Shown one piece after another: positions 32,541 through 41,839 of a stretch of DNA of 64,000 nucleotides. The stretch's first letter is position 1. Each line of letters starts with the position of its first letter. The stretch is from positions 1-64,000 of the forward strand of contig JAFMYY010000001.1 of assembly GCA_017948555.1 (NCBI GenBank), given 5' to 3'. The translations under genes and the position numbers were made by a program. Origin of the DNA: Cesiribacteraceae bacterium YIM B00369 (lineage in GTDB: Bacteria > Bacteroidota > Bacteroidia > Cytophagales > Cyclobacteriaceae). Under the pieces are notes generated by a model that had not been told where the DNA came from, did no database searches, and saw only the letters and a program-made list of their open reading frames with translations.

Positions 32541-33713
32541 TTGAAAGAAGATAACCGTAAATATATTGCTATTCTTGGGTCTACAGGTTCAATAGGAACC
32601 CAGGCACTTGAAGTAATAGCCGCTCATCCTGATAAATTTGTTGCAGAAGTGCTTACTGCACAAAATAATGCAGACCTGCTCATAAGACAGGCGCTGGAGT
32701 TTAAACCCAATGCAGTTGTAATTGGGAATGACGATTTGTATGCTAAGGTGAGAGATGCCCTGCTCCCGCATGATATTAAGGTATTTGCCGGTGAAAAGGC
32801 ACTTGCCTCCGTGGTGGAAATGGAGAGCATAGATATTGTGCTTACTGCACTGGTAGGGTATGCAGGCCTGCTGCCAACCATTCGTGCTGTGGAAGCGGGT
32901 AAACCTATAGCACTCGCCAATAAAGAAACCCTTGTGGTGGCCGGCGAGCTGGTTACTTCCATAGCAGCTAAAAAAGGTGTGGATATTTACCCGGTTGATT
33001 CTGAACATTCGGCCATTTTCCAGTGCCTTGTGGGGGAGTTTCATAACCCGATTGAAAAAATAATACTTACAGCATCCGGAGGCCCTTTCCGCGGAATGAG
33101 CCGCGAAGAATTAGGGAAGGTAACAAAGGCCCAGGCCTTAAAGCACCCTAACTGGGATATGGGCGCTAAAATTACCATTGATTCCGCTTCCCTGATGAAC
33201 AAAGGGCTGGAGGTAATAGAAGCAAAATGGCTTTTTGGCCTTAAGCCTGAGCAGATTGAGGTGGTTGTGCATCCTCAGTCAATTATTCACTCTATGGTGC
33301 AGTTTGCCGACAGCTCCATCAAAGCCCAGCTGGGCCTGCCCGACATGCGGCTTCCTATTCAGTTTGCGCTCAGCTACCCCCTGAGAATCAAGGCAGATTT
33401 TCCGCGCATGAATTTTATGGATTATCCGCAGCTGTCATTTGAACAGCCGGATGCTGAAACCTTCCGTAATTTAAAGTTAGCGTACCAGGCACTGGAAAAA
33501 GGCGGGAATGCCCCCTGTATTTTAAATGCGGCAAATGAAATTGCAGTGGCTGAATTTTTAAATGATAAAATTGGTTTTCTTGAAATGTCGGACATTATTG
33601 CCGGATGTTTAGAAACCATTGCCCATATTCCAAAGCCCGGCCTGGAAGATTATATTGCCACCGACGCTGAAACAAGAAAAAAGGCACAGGAATTGATTGG
33701 GAAGAGGCGATAG
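32541..33713 (+). CDS. dxr: 1-deoxy-D-xylulose 5-phosphate reductoisomerase
   Basis: Dxr converts DXP to MEP with NADPH, the committed step of the non-mevalonate isoprenoid pathway. The nucleotide-binding motif ILGSTGSIGTQAL lies at the N terminus; GFHNP-type and SEHSAIFQCL metal-site segments and SGGPFRG, HPNWDMGAKITIDSASLMNKG (in two parts) are conserved. I place the start at TTG 32541 (MKEDNRKYIAILG, 390 residues). The GTG at 32490 would add 17 residues translated from a low-complexity spacer that looks like other intergenic spacers here. Confidence 0.95.
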   Translation: MKEDNRKYIAILGSTGSIGTQALEVIAAHPDKFVAEVLTAQNNADLLIRQALEFKPNAVVIGNDDLYAKVRDALLPHDIKVFAGEKALASVVEMESIDIVLTALVGYAGLLPTIRAVEAGKPIALANKETLVVAGELVTSIAAKKGVDIYPVDSEHSAIFQCLVGEFHNPIEKIILTASGGPFRGMSREELGKVTKAQALKHPNWDMGAKITIDSASLMNKGLEVIEAKWLFGLKPEQIEVVVHPQSIIHSMVQFADSSIKAQLGLPDMRLPIQFALSYPLRIKADFPRMNFMDYPQLSFEQPDAETFRNLKLAYQALEKGGNAPCILNAANEIAVAEFLNDKIGFLEMSDIIAGCLETIAHIPKPGLEDYIATDAETRKKAQELIGKRR

Positions 33714-33724
33714 ATAAGAGACGG

Positions 33725-33743
33725 GAGACAGGAGATTTGAGAT
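33725..33743 (+). repeat. intergenic spacer repeat, copy 1
   Basis: GAGACAGGAGATTTGAGAT is identical to 41761-41779. It lies in a purine-rich low-complexity spacer (33714-33780) between dxr and rseP. Confidence 0.75.
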
Positions 33744-33871
33744 TCAGGATATAAGACGACAGACGATAGATGAGGGAAGGTGAAGGCTGCAAAATAAGCT
33801 ACCTGGCATCAACAACCAGCCACTGATTCACGAACAACAAAAAACGAAAAACGAACAACTAAAATTAATAA

Positions 33872-35224
33872 ATGGAAAATTTGGTAATGATTGGTCAGCT
33901 GTTGCTGGGGCTTTCTATTCTGATAGGGCTTCACGAAGCAGGCCATATGTTGGCGGCTAAGGCCTTTGGCATGCGTGTTGAGAAGTTCTCGATTGGCTTT
34001 CCGCCTAAAATTTTTGGATTCAAAATTAAAGAGACTGAATATTCTCTCGGTGCTTTGCCGCTTGGCGGGTTTGTAAAGATCAGCGGAATGATTGATGAAT
34101 CTCTGGATACCGAAGCAATGAAAAGCGAGCCGCAGTCCTGGGAGTTTCGTGCAAAGCCTGCATGGCAGCGCCTGATTGTAATGATGGGCGGAATTATTGT
34201 GAACATCATTCTGGGAGTAATTATCTTTATTGCCCTTACCTATAAAGATGGTGATGCTTACATTCCAAGTGAAGTAGTAAAGAGAGACGGCATTCATGCC
34301 CTGGAATATGGGAAGAAGATTGGTTTGCAGACAGGAGATAAAATCCTTAAAATAAACGGAAAGGATTTTGACCGTTTTTCAGAAGCCCAGAGAGGTATGG
34401 ATATTCTCTTAGGAGATAAGAGCTACTATACTATTGAGCGTGACGGTAAGACAATGGACATCCCTGTTCCTCCCGATCTGCTGGAAATATTTACCGATCC
34501 GGAATCTGCTGCTAGGTTTATTATACCAAGATCGCCCTTTCTTGTGCGGGAAGTGCAGGAAGGAAGCTTTGCGGAAAAAGCAGGCTTACAGGAAGGTGAT
34601 CGCGTTGTTGCAATAAATGGAAAAGAGATTACTTTTTTTGACCAATTCAAAGAAGAGCTGGGAGCGCATGCAGGCAGAGAAGTAAGTCTGCGTGTAGTGC
34701 GGGGAGTGGAGCAACTTCCTGAGGCGCCTTTAACATCGGGCGAAAATGTTACCCTGCAGGCAACTGTAGGGGAGGATAGTACACTTGGCTTTTTTCCTGA
34801 GTTTTTGCTTCCGATACAGCGGGAAGAGTATGGTTTTGGAGAAGCGGTAGCTATAGGAACGGAAAAAGCCTTTGCCTCAGTATGGGCCAACATCCGTGGC
34901 TTTGGAAAGATTTTCAGCGGCGATGTGAATGTAAGTAAGTCTGTGAAAGGGCCTATCGGTATCAGGGAAATATATGGAGGCACCTGGGACTGGAGCCGTT
35001 TCTGGGGTATTACCGGGCTCCTGAGTATGTGGCTTGCCTTTGTGAACTTCCTTCCTATTCCTGCGCTGGATGGTGGCCATGTAATGTTCCTTACCTACGA
35101 AATGGTATCCGGAACTGCGCCGTCTGACCGTTTCCTTGAGGTGGCTCAAAAAGCAGGTATGGCCATAATTCTGGTGCTTATGGCACTGGTAATCGGGAAC
35201 GACCTGTTTAATTTGTTCTTTTAA
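33872..35224 (+). CDS. rseP: RseP-type site-2 intramembrane metalloprotease
   Basis: This inner-membrane zinc protease performs regulated intramembrane proteolysis, classically releasing an envelope-stress sigma factor or clearing signal peptides. Zinc ligands are in LHEAGH (His21, Glu22, His25) and the third ligand region NFLPIPALDGGH near the C terminus. Two PDZ segments lie between (about 110-190 and 205-290). Four hydrophobic helices fit the family. The 450-residue length is normal. No sigma/anti-sigma pair is adjacent; dxr is upstream, an association seen in many bacteria. Confidence 0.94.
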   Translation: MENLVMIGQLLLGLSILIGLHEAGHMLAAKAFGMRVEKFSIGFPPKIFGFKIKETEYSLGALPLGGFVKISGMIDESLDTEAMKSEPQSWEFRAKPAWQRLIVMMGGIIVNIILGVIIFIALTYKDGDAYIPSEVVKRDGIHALEYGKKIGLQTGDKILKINGKDFDRFSEAQRGMDILLGDKSYYTIERDGKTMDIPVPPDLLEIFTDPESAARFIIPRSPFLVREVQEGSFAEKAGLQEGDRVVAINGKEITFFDQFKEELGAHAGREVSLRVVRGVEQLPEAPLTSGENVTLQATVGEDSTLGFFPEFLLPIQREEYGFGEAVAIGTEKAFASVWANIRGFGKIFSGDVNVSKSVKGPIGIREIYGGTWDWSRFWGITGLLSMWLAFVNFLPIPALDGGHVMFLTYEMVSGTAPSDRFLEVAQKAGMAIILVLMALVIGNDLFNLFF

Positions 35225-35240
35225 ATCCGGATCCGGATTT
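35223..35240. repeat. 18-base palindrome overlapping the rseP stop codon
   Basis: AAATCCGGATCCGGATTT is a perfect palindrome that begins inside the TAA stop of rseP. Its role is unknown; it may add to the termination region. Confidence 0.6.
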
Positions 35241-35264
35241 TAAGACACAGGATATAAAATATTA

Positions 35265-35304
35265 AAAATCCACTCTTCCTGCCGGGGGAGTGGATTTTGT
35301 TTTA
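35265..35304. terminator. bidirectional terminator between rseP and the cupin gene
   Basis: AAAATCCACTC (35265-35275) pairs with GAGTGGATTTT (35288-35298), followed by GTTTTATT; the left side is A-rich, so it serves both convergent genes. Confidence 0.85.
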
Positions 35305-35318
35305 TTGTACAGAGAAAT

Positions 35319-35828
35319 TCAAAGCTTCCACTTTTTCATCAGCGGCCCTTCTTTCCCGCCAACAGGGTCGGCTTCAGGGAGCGGGACTCCGGCGATGTTC
35401 TTTTTCTTTTCCTCCATATCGTCTTTTTCAGTGCAGAGGTCGTAGTCTTCCTGGCCCTTTGGGTAGGCGCCAATTACTTTAAAATCGGGGGAGGCTGTTT
35501 TGCGGAAGTGGCCTGTGCCTGCCGGGATTACTACCATATCGCCTGCTTTTACATCTGCTTCGTGGCCTCCGGGGCCGCCAAAAACAAGGGTGGCTGAGCC
35601 GCTGATAATTCCCAAAACCTCATGGGCAGTGCTATGGTAATGATGGTAATTGTACACGCCATTTACCCAGCTGCCGCCCCAGTTATTTTTTTTGAAAGCA
35701 TTCTCAAATTGCTCCTCAAAATCTTTTCCTTCAAAAACCTGCCGGTAAAGAAGCAGAGGTAGCTTAGGGTTATTAGGTATTTGCCCGTTTTCTGTAAAGC
35801 TGAAAGTTTTGGCCTGAAGTTTTTGCAT
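35319..35828 (-). CDS. cupin-domain protein, YjlB-like
   Basis: A 169-residue single-cupin protein. Metal-binding cupin motifs are visible: HHYHSTAHEVLGIISG (motif 1, several His and a Glu) and GDMVVIPAGTGH (motif 2). The N-terminal LLLYRQVFEG and the surrounding order resemble B. subtilis YjlB, whose function is unknown. It may be a dioxygenase or isomerase, or a small-molecule sensor. It is a single-gene unit. Confidence 0.8.
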   Translation of the reverse strand: MQKLQAKTFSFTENGQIPNNPKLPLLLYRQVFEGKDFEEQFENAFKKNNWGGSWVNGVYNYHHYHSTAHEVLGIISGSATLVFGGPGGHEADVKAGDMVVIPAGTGHFRKTASPDFKVIGAYPKGQEDYDLCTEKDDMEEKKKNIAGVPLPEADPVGGKEGPLMKKWKL

Positions 35829-36015
35829 GGAAATTACAGTTTAGTGGTATTTTGACAACAGAATGCCTTTGATACTGTTGAGCTAACTGTAGCAGCAATT
35901 AAAAGTTATCTGCCAGCAGATTATTAGCAACCAAAAACTATCTGGCTTCCTCAGGTCTGGTGTTGATAATCTATATTGGGCAATCCTTTATGTTCCCCGC
36001 TGCCGGATTCAGGGT

Positions 36016-37986
36016 CTAGTTTTTGCTCTCGCTTCCTTCTTTTATTAACTCAAACTCCACCCTGCGGTTAAGTTTTTTATCCTCTTCGGTTTTTTCCTCT
36101 ACTATCGGTTTGGAGCTGCCGTAACCAATGGCTATAACCTGATTAGGGTTAACACTGGCGAAGTAGGTAAGGTACTCCATAATGGCTAAGGCTCTCTTTT
36201 GAGAAAGTGCCTTATTCCGTTCAGGGTCCCCGTCCGAATCGGTGTGTCCGGAAATGATAAGCTTCATATCCGGATGGTCAATAAGGAAATCGGCAAGCTT
36301 ATTGAGGTCGGGGTACATGGCAGGTACCACAGTGGCGCTGCCGCTTTCAAAGTCTATAGTGGTAAACTCCAGTTTTTTACTGATCGTCTGGGTGGTGTGC
36401 TCCATTTCCGTATCTCCCTCCAGGCGGAACAGCTGCTCAATCCTGAAAAAGTTGTCGCCCTGTATAACGATAAGGTAATTTTTATCGCGGATGAGGTCAA
36501 ACTCATAGCTGCCATCGTCACGCAGGTATTTAGGAGCTACTTCTATGCCTGTGTCGAGATCAATAATACTCACAATACCGCTCAATGGCTTATTTGTATC
36601 TTCGTCCAGAAGAGCACCGGATAATTTAGTGGTGGCAAGGGGCTGGGCTTCCATGGGAAGAGGGAATGAATGCAGGTCCAGGTTTTCCATATTATCCTGA
36701 ACTGAGCGGGCATAGTAAAGGTCTTTGGAGTCAGAGTCTATGGTAAAGTAAAACTCGCTTCCCCTGCCATTTACCAGCGGGCCGATATTTTTGGGTTCAC
36801 CCCAGGTGTTGCCGGTCTTATAAGATTTATAAATATCGAATTCTCCAAAGTTGAGTAATTGCCCGTTAGAGCTGAAGTACAGAATGTTATATTTAGGGTG
36901 GAGAAAGGGGCTTAGTTCATTACGGCGGGTATTTATGACAGGGCCTGCATTCTGCGATGGCTGCCATTCGCCTTTTCTGTTTTTGTAAGAGAACCAGATA
37001 TCCGCCATGCCAAACCCTCCTATACGGTCAGAGGTAAAGTAAAGCGTGTCTTCGGTATGGGAGAGGCTGGGGTGGGAATCCCAGCTAACGCTGTTGATGT
37101 TGGGTCCCATATTTTGTATTTCTCCCCAGGTGCCATTCTGCTGGAGGCGGGCCATATAAAGGTCGCAGTTGCCAAACCCGTCAGGAGATTCGCAGCGGCT
37201 GAAGTATAGTGTTTTGCCATCACGGGTAATGGTGGCAGAGCCTTCGTTATAGCGGCTGTTAATTTCAACAAAAGGCTGTGCTTCCTGCCAGCCGGTCCCG
37301 TCATTCAGGCTGAAATAAAGATCCTCGTTCGGTATCTGACGAACCTTGTTTTTGTCTACATTTCGTTTGGAAGTAAAGATCAGGAGGTTATTTTGGACAT
37401 TAAGTGTAGGGGCATAATCTTCTACCGGAGAGTTGATTTCTTTTCCCATATTGAGCAGAACAGAGCGTGGCGGGAGAAGCGTGTCTACCTCGCGGCGGTA
37501 TTCAACAAGCTCATAATAATACTCCAGAGGTACATAAAGGTCCGTACTGTTCTGGCTTAAATCTTTATAATGCAGTTCTATTTTGCGGATGTCGATGTCG
37601 TTGCGATGATGTTTCAGCACCAGCTGGTAATATAACTTAGCCTCCTCCGGATGACCTGTGAGTTCGGTTAACTTAGCCAGCCGCCAGAGCAGGTAAGTAT
37701 CTTTGTAAAAATTTTCAATCCCGAAATTGCTTACATATTCTTTAAGTTCTTTCTGCAGTTCAGGCCATTTTTCAGCAGCCTGCAGTTTTTTGATTCTCGC
37801 TATTTTTTTCGGGTTGGAGTAATATGAAATTTTATTTACGTTTTTAAAAACAGGCAGCCTCTGCAATTCTTTATTATTTATACTGTCCTGTTCAGTCACT
37901 TTTACAGCCTGTGTCCGGTGCTGCGCCTTGCCGGGAGGCAAAAAGCAAAACCAAAAAAACAGCGGTAGGAGAAAATAATTTTTCAT
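36016..37986 (-). CDS. PorE-like OmpA-family protein (TPR, beta-propeller, CarboxypepD_reg-like, OmpA)
   Basis: The 656-residue protein has a signal peptide (about 1-21), an N-terminal helical/TPR region (about 70-160), PD40-type propeller blades (about 190-440; TITRDGKTLYFSRC, DTLYFTSDRIGGFGMADIW), a small beta-sandwich of CarboxypepD_reg type (about 455-525) and a C-terminal OmpA peptidoglycan-binding domain (about 535-650; ISGHTDSDGDPERNKALS). This domain order is that of PorE, a periplasmic component tethering the type IX secretion system to peptidoglycan. Related proteins of the same build accompany other surface systems, so PorE itself is likely but not certain. Confidence 0.8.
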   Translation of the reverse strand: MKNYFLLPLFFWFCFLPPGKAQHRTQAVKVTEQDSINNKELQRLPVFKNVNKISYYSNPKKIARIKKLQAAEKWPELQKELKEYVSNFGIENFYKDTYLLWRLAKLTELTGHPEEAKLYYQLVLKHHRNDIDIRKIELHYKDLSQNSTDLYVPLEYYYELVEYRREVDTLLPPRSVLLNMGKEINSPVEDYAPTLNVQNNLLIFTSKRNVDKNKVRQIPNEDLYFSLNDGTGWQEAQPFVEINSRYNEGSATITRDGKTLYFSRCESPDGFGNCDLYMARLQQNGTWGEIQNMGPNINSVSWDSHPSLSHTEDTLYFTSDRIGGFGMADIWFSYKNRKGEWQPSQNAGPVINTRRNELSPFLHPKYNILYFSSNGQLLNFGEFDIYKSYKTGNTWGEPKNIGPLVNGRGSEFYFTIDSDSKDLYYARSVQDNMENLDLHSFPLPMEAQPLATTKLSGALLDEDTNKPLSGIVSIIDLDTGIEVAPKYLRDDGSYEFDLIRDKNYLIVIQGDNFFRIEQLFRLEGDTEMEHTTQTISKKLEFTTIDFESGSATVVPAMYPDLNKLADFLIDHPDMKLIISGHTDSDGDPERNKALSQKRALAIMEYLTYFASVNPNQVIAIGYGSSKPIVEEKTEEDKKLNRRVEFELIKEGSESKN

Positions 37987-38094
37987 ACAGTTTTTCCCGC
38001 CGGATAAGGCAGAAAGCGTAACTTAGGGTAAATATGGTATCTGTTGCTGTAAATTAGCTGATGATACAAATTTAATTCTTTTGGTTGGAATTTC

Positions 38095-38110
38095 TGGCAT
38101 TACCCTTGCA
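38095..38110 (+). promoter_or_regulatory. candidate sigma-54 promoter of lon
   Basis: TGGCATTACCCTTGCA matches the -24/-12 consensus TGGCAC-N5-TTGCA with one mismatch and exact GG-to-GC spacing. It would start transcription near 38120, which supports the internal lon ATG at 38185. Confidence 0.5.
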
Positions 38111-38154
38111 TATTAATGGATCTGCTGCTAAATGAAGTTTTTTTTGAAGTTTCT

Positions 38155-38169
38155 GTGCCAATATGGCAC
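38155..38169. promoter_or_regulatory. inverted repeat in the lon leader
   Basis: GTGCCA-ATA-TGGCAC is a perfect 6-bp inverted repeat, 15 bases ahead of the chosen lon ATG. It could be an operator, for example for a heat-stress repressor, but no regulator is identified. Confidence 0.35.
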
Positions 38170-38184
38170 TATAAATACATATAC

Positions 38185-40662
38185 ATGAGTAACAACTTTC
38201 GTCCGATGACCCATTCCATGTTTTTAGGTGACCTCTCCGATGACGATCCGGATGATCTGATGCAGCTGATCACTCCTGATGAGGGTGCTGAGCTGGATGA
38301 CAAATTGATTCCTGAAGAACTGCCAATATTGCCTGTCAGAAATACCGTTTTGTTTCCCGGAGTAGTAATTCCTATTACGGTGGGGAGACAAAAGTCTATA
38401 AAACTGGTAAAAGAATCTTATAAGGGCAGCCGTATTATAGGAGTGGTGGCGCAGAAGAAAAACACCTCCGAAGAACCTTCTTCCGAAGAAGTGTTTCATG
38501 TGGGTACTGTAGCCAAAATTATAAAAATGCTGGTGTTGCCCGATGGGAATACCACTATTATTATACAGGGGAAAAAGCGCTTTGCAATAGATAAGATAGT
38601 GCAGGAAGATCCTTATCTTACTGCCAATATCAGCATAATGAAGGAGAAGTTCCCGAGTAAAGAAACGAAGGAAACCAAAGCCCTGGTAGCTTCACTTAAA
38701 GAAGCCGCCGCCAAAATTATAAAGCTGAACCCCGAAATACCACAGGAAGCCCAGGTGGCGCTCGATAATATTGAAAGAACTGCCTTTTTAACCCACTTCC
38801 TCTCTTCCAACATCAATGCCGAGGTGGCAGATAAGCAGAAGCTGCTCGAAATTGATGATGGTGTAAAAAGAGCAACGCTTTTGCTCAAATTTATGCTTAA
38901 GGATATCCAGATGCTTGAGATAAAGCAGGAAATTCACCAGAAGGTGCATGTGGATATTGACCAGCAGCAGCGGGATTATTACCTGCGGCAGCAAATAAAA
39001 GTGCTGCAGGATGAGTTGGGGCAGGATGGCCCGGACCAGGAAGTGGATAATTTGCGGGAACGTGGTGCCGAAAAAAACTGGCCTGAAGCCGTAGGTGAGC
39101 ATTTTGAGAAGGAGCTGGATAAAATAATGCGCATGAATTCCATGGCGGCAGAATATCCGGTTGCTATTTCCTATGCTGAGTTTCTGGTAGACCTGCCGTG
39201 GAATGAGTATACCAAGGATAATTTCGACCTGCAGCGTGCCAAGAAGATTCTGGATAAGGACCATTATGGCATGGAAAAGGTAAAAGACCGTATACTGGAA
39301 TACCTTGCTGTGCTGAAGCTTAAGAATGATATGAAGGCGCCTATTCTTTGTCTTTATGGCCCTCCCGGTGTAGGTAAAACCTCGCTGGGGCGTTCGGTGG
39401 CAAAAGCACTTAACCGCGCTTACATCCGTATGTCGCTTGGTGGTGTGCACGACGAAGCTGAAATCAGGGGGCACAGGAAAACTTATGTAGGTGCAATGCC
39501 AGGCAAGGTTATCCAAAATATTAAAAAGGCTAAATCCGGGAATCCTGTATTTATCCTCGATGAAATTGATAAGGTAAGCTCCGATTTCAGGGGAGATCCG
39601 TCTTCGGCCCTGCTGGAGGTGCTTGACCCTGAGCAAAATGAAAACTTTCAGGACAATTACCTGGAGGTGGAGTACGACCTGAGCAAAGTGCTGTTTATTG
39701 CCACCGCCAACTCGCTCGATACTATTCAGCCTGCTCTGCGCGACAGGATGGAAATTATTGAGCTGACTGGTTATACACTTGAAGAAAAGGTGCAGATTGC
39801 TAAAAAGCACCTTGTGCCTAAGCAGAAGAAAGAGAATGGAGTGCAGCCAAAGGATGTTTCCATTCCTGAGTCCACGCTTGCTAAAATAATCGATGGCTAC
39901 ACCCGCGAATCCGGCGTCCGTAGCCTGGAGCGGCAGATTGGTAAAGTAATCCGTTATGTAGCCAAATCCATCGCTATGGAGGAGGAGTACCCGAAAAGTA
40001 TTCAGCCAAAGCACCTGAAGGATATTTTAGGTGGGGAAATCTTTGACAGGGAGCAGTACCAGGGAAATGAAACGCCCGGTGTTGTTACCGGCCTTGCGTG
40101 GACGCAGGTTGGAGGAGAGATCCTGTTCGTGGAATCGAGCCTGAATAAAGGTAAGGGGAAGCTTACCCTGAGTGGCAAACTGGGCGATGTAATGAAGGAG
40201 TCGGCGCTGGCAGCTCATTCTTATCTTAAATCGCATTCCGATATGCTGGACCTTGATTACCGCATCTTTGATCAGTACGATCTTCATGTGCATGTGCCGG
40301 CAGGTGCTGTGCCTAAAGACGGGCCATCGGCGGGTATTACCATGATTACATCGATGGCATCGGCCTTTACTCAGCGGAAGGTAAAAGCCAACCTGGCAAT
40401 GACGGGAGAAATTACCCTCAGAGGTAAGGTGCTGCCTGTTGGAGGGATCAAAGAAAAAATTCTGGCAGCCAAACGTGCAGGAATGACCGACATTATCCTT
40501 TGCAAGGCCAATCAGAAAGATATTGAGGAAATTGAGGAACGCTATATCAAAGGATTAAAAATCCATTATGTGGACTCAGTTTCAGAGGTATTGGATATTG
40601 CCCTGCTGGATGAAAAGCCGGAAAATGCCCGTGAGTTTGTGTTTTCAGAGAACGGAAAATAA
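38185..40662 (+). CDS. lon: ATP-dependent protease Lon
   Basis: Lon is a homo-oligomeric cytosolic AAA+ protease that removes damaged and regulatory proteins. The protein (825 residues from ATG 38185) has an N-terminal LON substrate domain (starting [14 protein letters not shown]), a coiled helical region, the AAA+ module with Walker [12 protein letters not shown] and Walker [11 protein letters not shown], and the protease domain with the catalytic Ser in [10 protein letters not shown] and Lys in [11 protein letters not shown]. An upstream ATG at 38116 adds 23 residues of unlikely sequence and would lie before the predicted transcription start. A terminator follows. Confidence 0.97.
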   Translation: MSNNFRPMTHSMFLGDLSDDDPDDLMQLITPDEGAELDDKLIPEELPILPVRNTVLFPGVVIPITVGRQKSIKLVKESYKGSRIIGVVAQKKNTSEEPSSEEVFHVGTVAKIIKMLVLPDGNTTIIIQGKKRFAIDKIVQEDPYLTANISIMKEKFPSKETKETKALVASLKEAAAKIIKLNPEIPQEAQVALDNIERTAFLTHFLSSNINAEVADKQKLLEIDDGVKRATLLLKFMLKDIQMLEIKQEIHQKVHVDIDQQQRDYYLRQQIKVLQDELGQDGPDQEVDNLRERGAEKNWPEAVGEHFEKELDKIMRMNSMAAEYPVAISYAEFLVDLPWNEYTKDNFDLQRAKKILDKDHYGMEKVKDRILEYLAVLKLKNDMKAPILCLYGPPGVGKTSLGRSVAKALNRAYIRMSLGGVHDEAEIRGHRKTYVGAMPGKVIQNIKKAKSGNPVFILDEIDKVSSDFRGDPSSALLEVLDPEQNENFQDNYLEVEYDLSKVLFIATANSLDTIQPALRDRMEIIELTGYTLEEKVQIAKKHLVPKQKKENGVQPKDVSIPESTLAKIIDGYTRESGVRSLERQIGKVIRYVAKSIAMEEEYPKSIQPKHLKDILGGEIFDREQYQGNETPGVVTGLAWTQVGGEILFVESSLNKGKGKLTLSGKLGDVMKESALAAHSYLKSHSDMLDLDYRIFDQYDLHVHVPAGAVPKDGPSAGITMITSMASAFTQRKVKANLAMTGEITLRGKVLPVGGIKEKILAAKRAGMTDIILCKANQKDIEEIEERYIKGLKIHYVDSVSEVLDIALLDEKPENAREFVFSENGK

Positions 40663-40674
40663 ATTATTTTAGAG

Positions 40675-40705
40675 ACCGGTAAGGAAGCCTTACCGGTTTT
40701 TCTGT
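40675..40705 (+). terminator. terminator between lon and porQ
   Basis: ACCGGTAAGG (40675-40684) and CCTTACCGGT (40688-40697) form a 10-bp stem with a 3-base loop, followed by TTTTCTGTTTT. The porQ start codon lies only 13 bases after the stem. Confidence 0.88.
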
Positions 40706-40710
40706 TTTGT

Positions 40711-41742
40711 ATGGATAAAAAGCTGGTAATTTTAATTTTCCTGCTCTTCTCTATAGGGCAGGTTGTGGCACAGCAGTCTTTCAGGTTTCTGGAGCAGCCT
40801 GCCAGTGCGCATGCCCTTGCATTGGGCGGGGCAGTGGTTACAGGAGCTCCTGCCGGTGGGGTAGGCTTATGGATGCAGAACCCTGCCCTGCTCGATTCGT
40901 TGCAAAGCGGGCAGCTGTTGCTGGATTATCAGTGGTATTATGCCAGTATCCGCCAGAGTAATCTGGCTTATGTGCAGGATTTCTCCCGCAGTGGCAGCAG
41001 CTTTGCAAAAGCAGGTACCTGGGGTTTGGGGTTGCAGTACCTCGATTATGGCGATATGCCGGCCTTTGATGCTGCAGGTGAGCCAACCGGAGAGTTTTCG
41101 GCAAGCGATTATGTAGTGCAGCTTAGCCATGCGCGAAACTGGAGAGAAATTTATTCCGTAGGAGGGGGTGTTAAATGGGCGTCTTCCGGAATAGCAGCCT
41201 ACCGCTCTAATGCCTTGTTGCTCGATGCGGGTGGTACCTTTAGCCATCCGGAGCAGGAATTTATGGCTGGCTTTGCCATCCGTAACCTGGGGCTTGTAAG
41301 TAATAGTTATACTGATAACCAGCGACCGGAACTTCCTCTGGAGGTGAGACTGGGGCTTACTTTTAAGCCAAAATTTATGCCTGTACGCTTTACAGTTACT
41401 GCACGGCACCTGCAGCAGCCCGACCTGAGTACAGGAGATCCTGCCGCGCCCTTCAACAAAGAAGATCCTTCATTGGTTGATAATGTAATGCGCCATTTTT
41501 CTGCAGGCGGGGAGCTGTTGCTGAGCAGGAATTTTAACCTCAGGGCAGGATATAACCATTTGCGCAGGAGGGAACTAAGCCTTCAGGAAGCAGGGGGAGC
41601 CTCAGGCTTTTCCTTTGGGGTAATGCTTCGGGTAAAAAGTTTCCGGATCGATTATACCAGCTCGTGGTACCACCTTGTGGGTGGAACCAGCCAGATTAGC
41701 CTGGTAACAGATATGAACAGGATTTTTAAAAATAAGATATAG
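40711..41742 (+). CDS. porQ: type IX secretion system protein PorQ
   Basis: PorQ is an outer-membrane beta-barrel of the T9SS attachment machinery; with PorU, PorV and PorZ it processes cargo C-terminal domains and anchors them. The 343-residue protein has a signal peptide (about 1-20, ending VVAQQ), then SFRFLEQPASAHALALGGA, the usual PorQ/PorV-like N-terminal strand, and a barrel with alternating aromatic strands to a C-terminal SLVTDMNRIF. Its start is 13 bases after the lon terminator, so it needs either read-through or a promoter inside the end of lon. Confidence 0.88.
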   Translation: MDKKLVILIFLLFSIGQVVAQQSFRFLEQPASAHALALGGAVVTGAPAGGVGLWMQNPALLDSLQSGQLLLDYQWYYASIRQSNLAYVQDFSRSGSSFAKAGTWGLGLQYLDYGDMPAFDAAGEPTGEFSASDYVVQLSHARNWREIYSVGGGVKWASSGIAAYRSNALLLDAGGTFSHPEQEFMAGFAIRNLGLVSNSYTDNQRPELPLEVRLGLTFKPKFMPVRFTVTARHLQQPDLSTGDPAAPFNKEDPSLVDNVMRHFSAGGELLLSRNFNLRAGYNHLRRRELSLQEAGGASGFSFGVMLRVKSFRIDYTSSWYHLVGGTSQISLVTDMNRIFKNKI

Positions 41743-41760
41743 AAAACAGATATAAGATGT

Positions 41761-41779
41761 GAGACAGGAGATTTGAGAT
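41761..41779 (+). repeat. intergenic spacer repeat, copy 2
   Basis: The 19 bases are identical to 33725-33743 and again lie in a purine-rich spacer, here between porQ and hslU. Confidence 0.75.
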
Positions 41780-41839
41780 AATCAAATTAAGAACCACCTC
41801 CTGTTGCTGAATCTTCATATTTACAAATGACAGAAATTT

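Noticed and set aside
38788-40014. Long (408-codon) open frame on the strand opposite lon
   Set aside because: It lies wholly within the conserved lon coding region; the codon pattern of lon leaves the opposite frame open by chance. It has no start context or family motifs.
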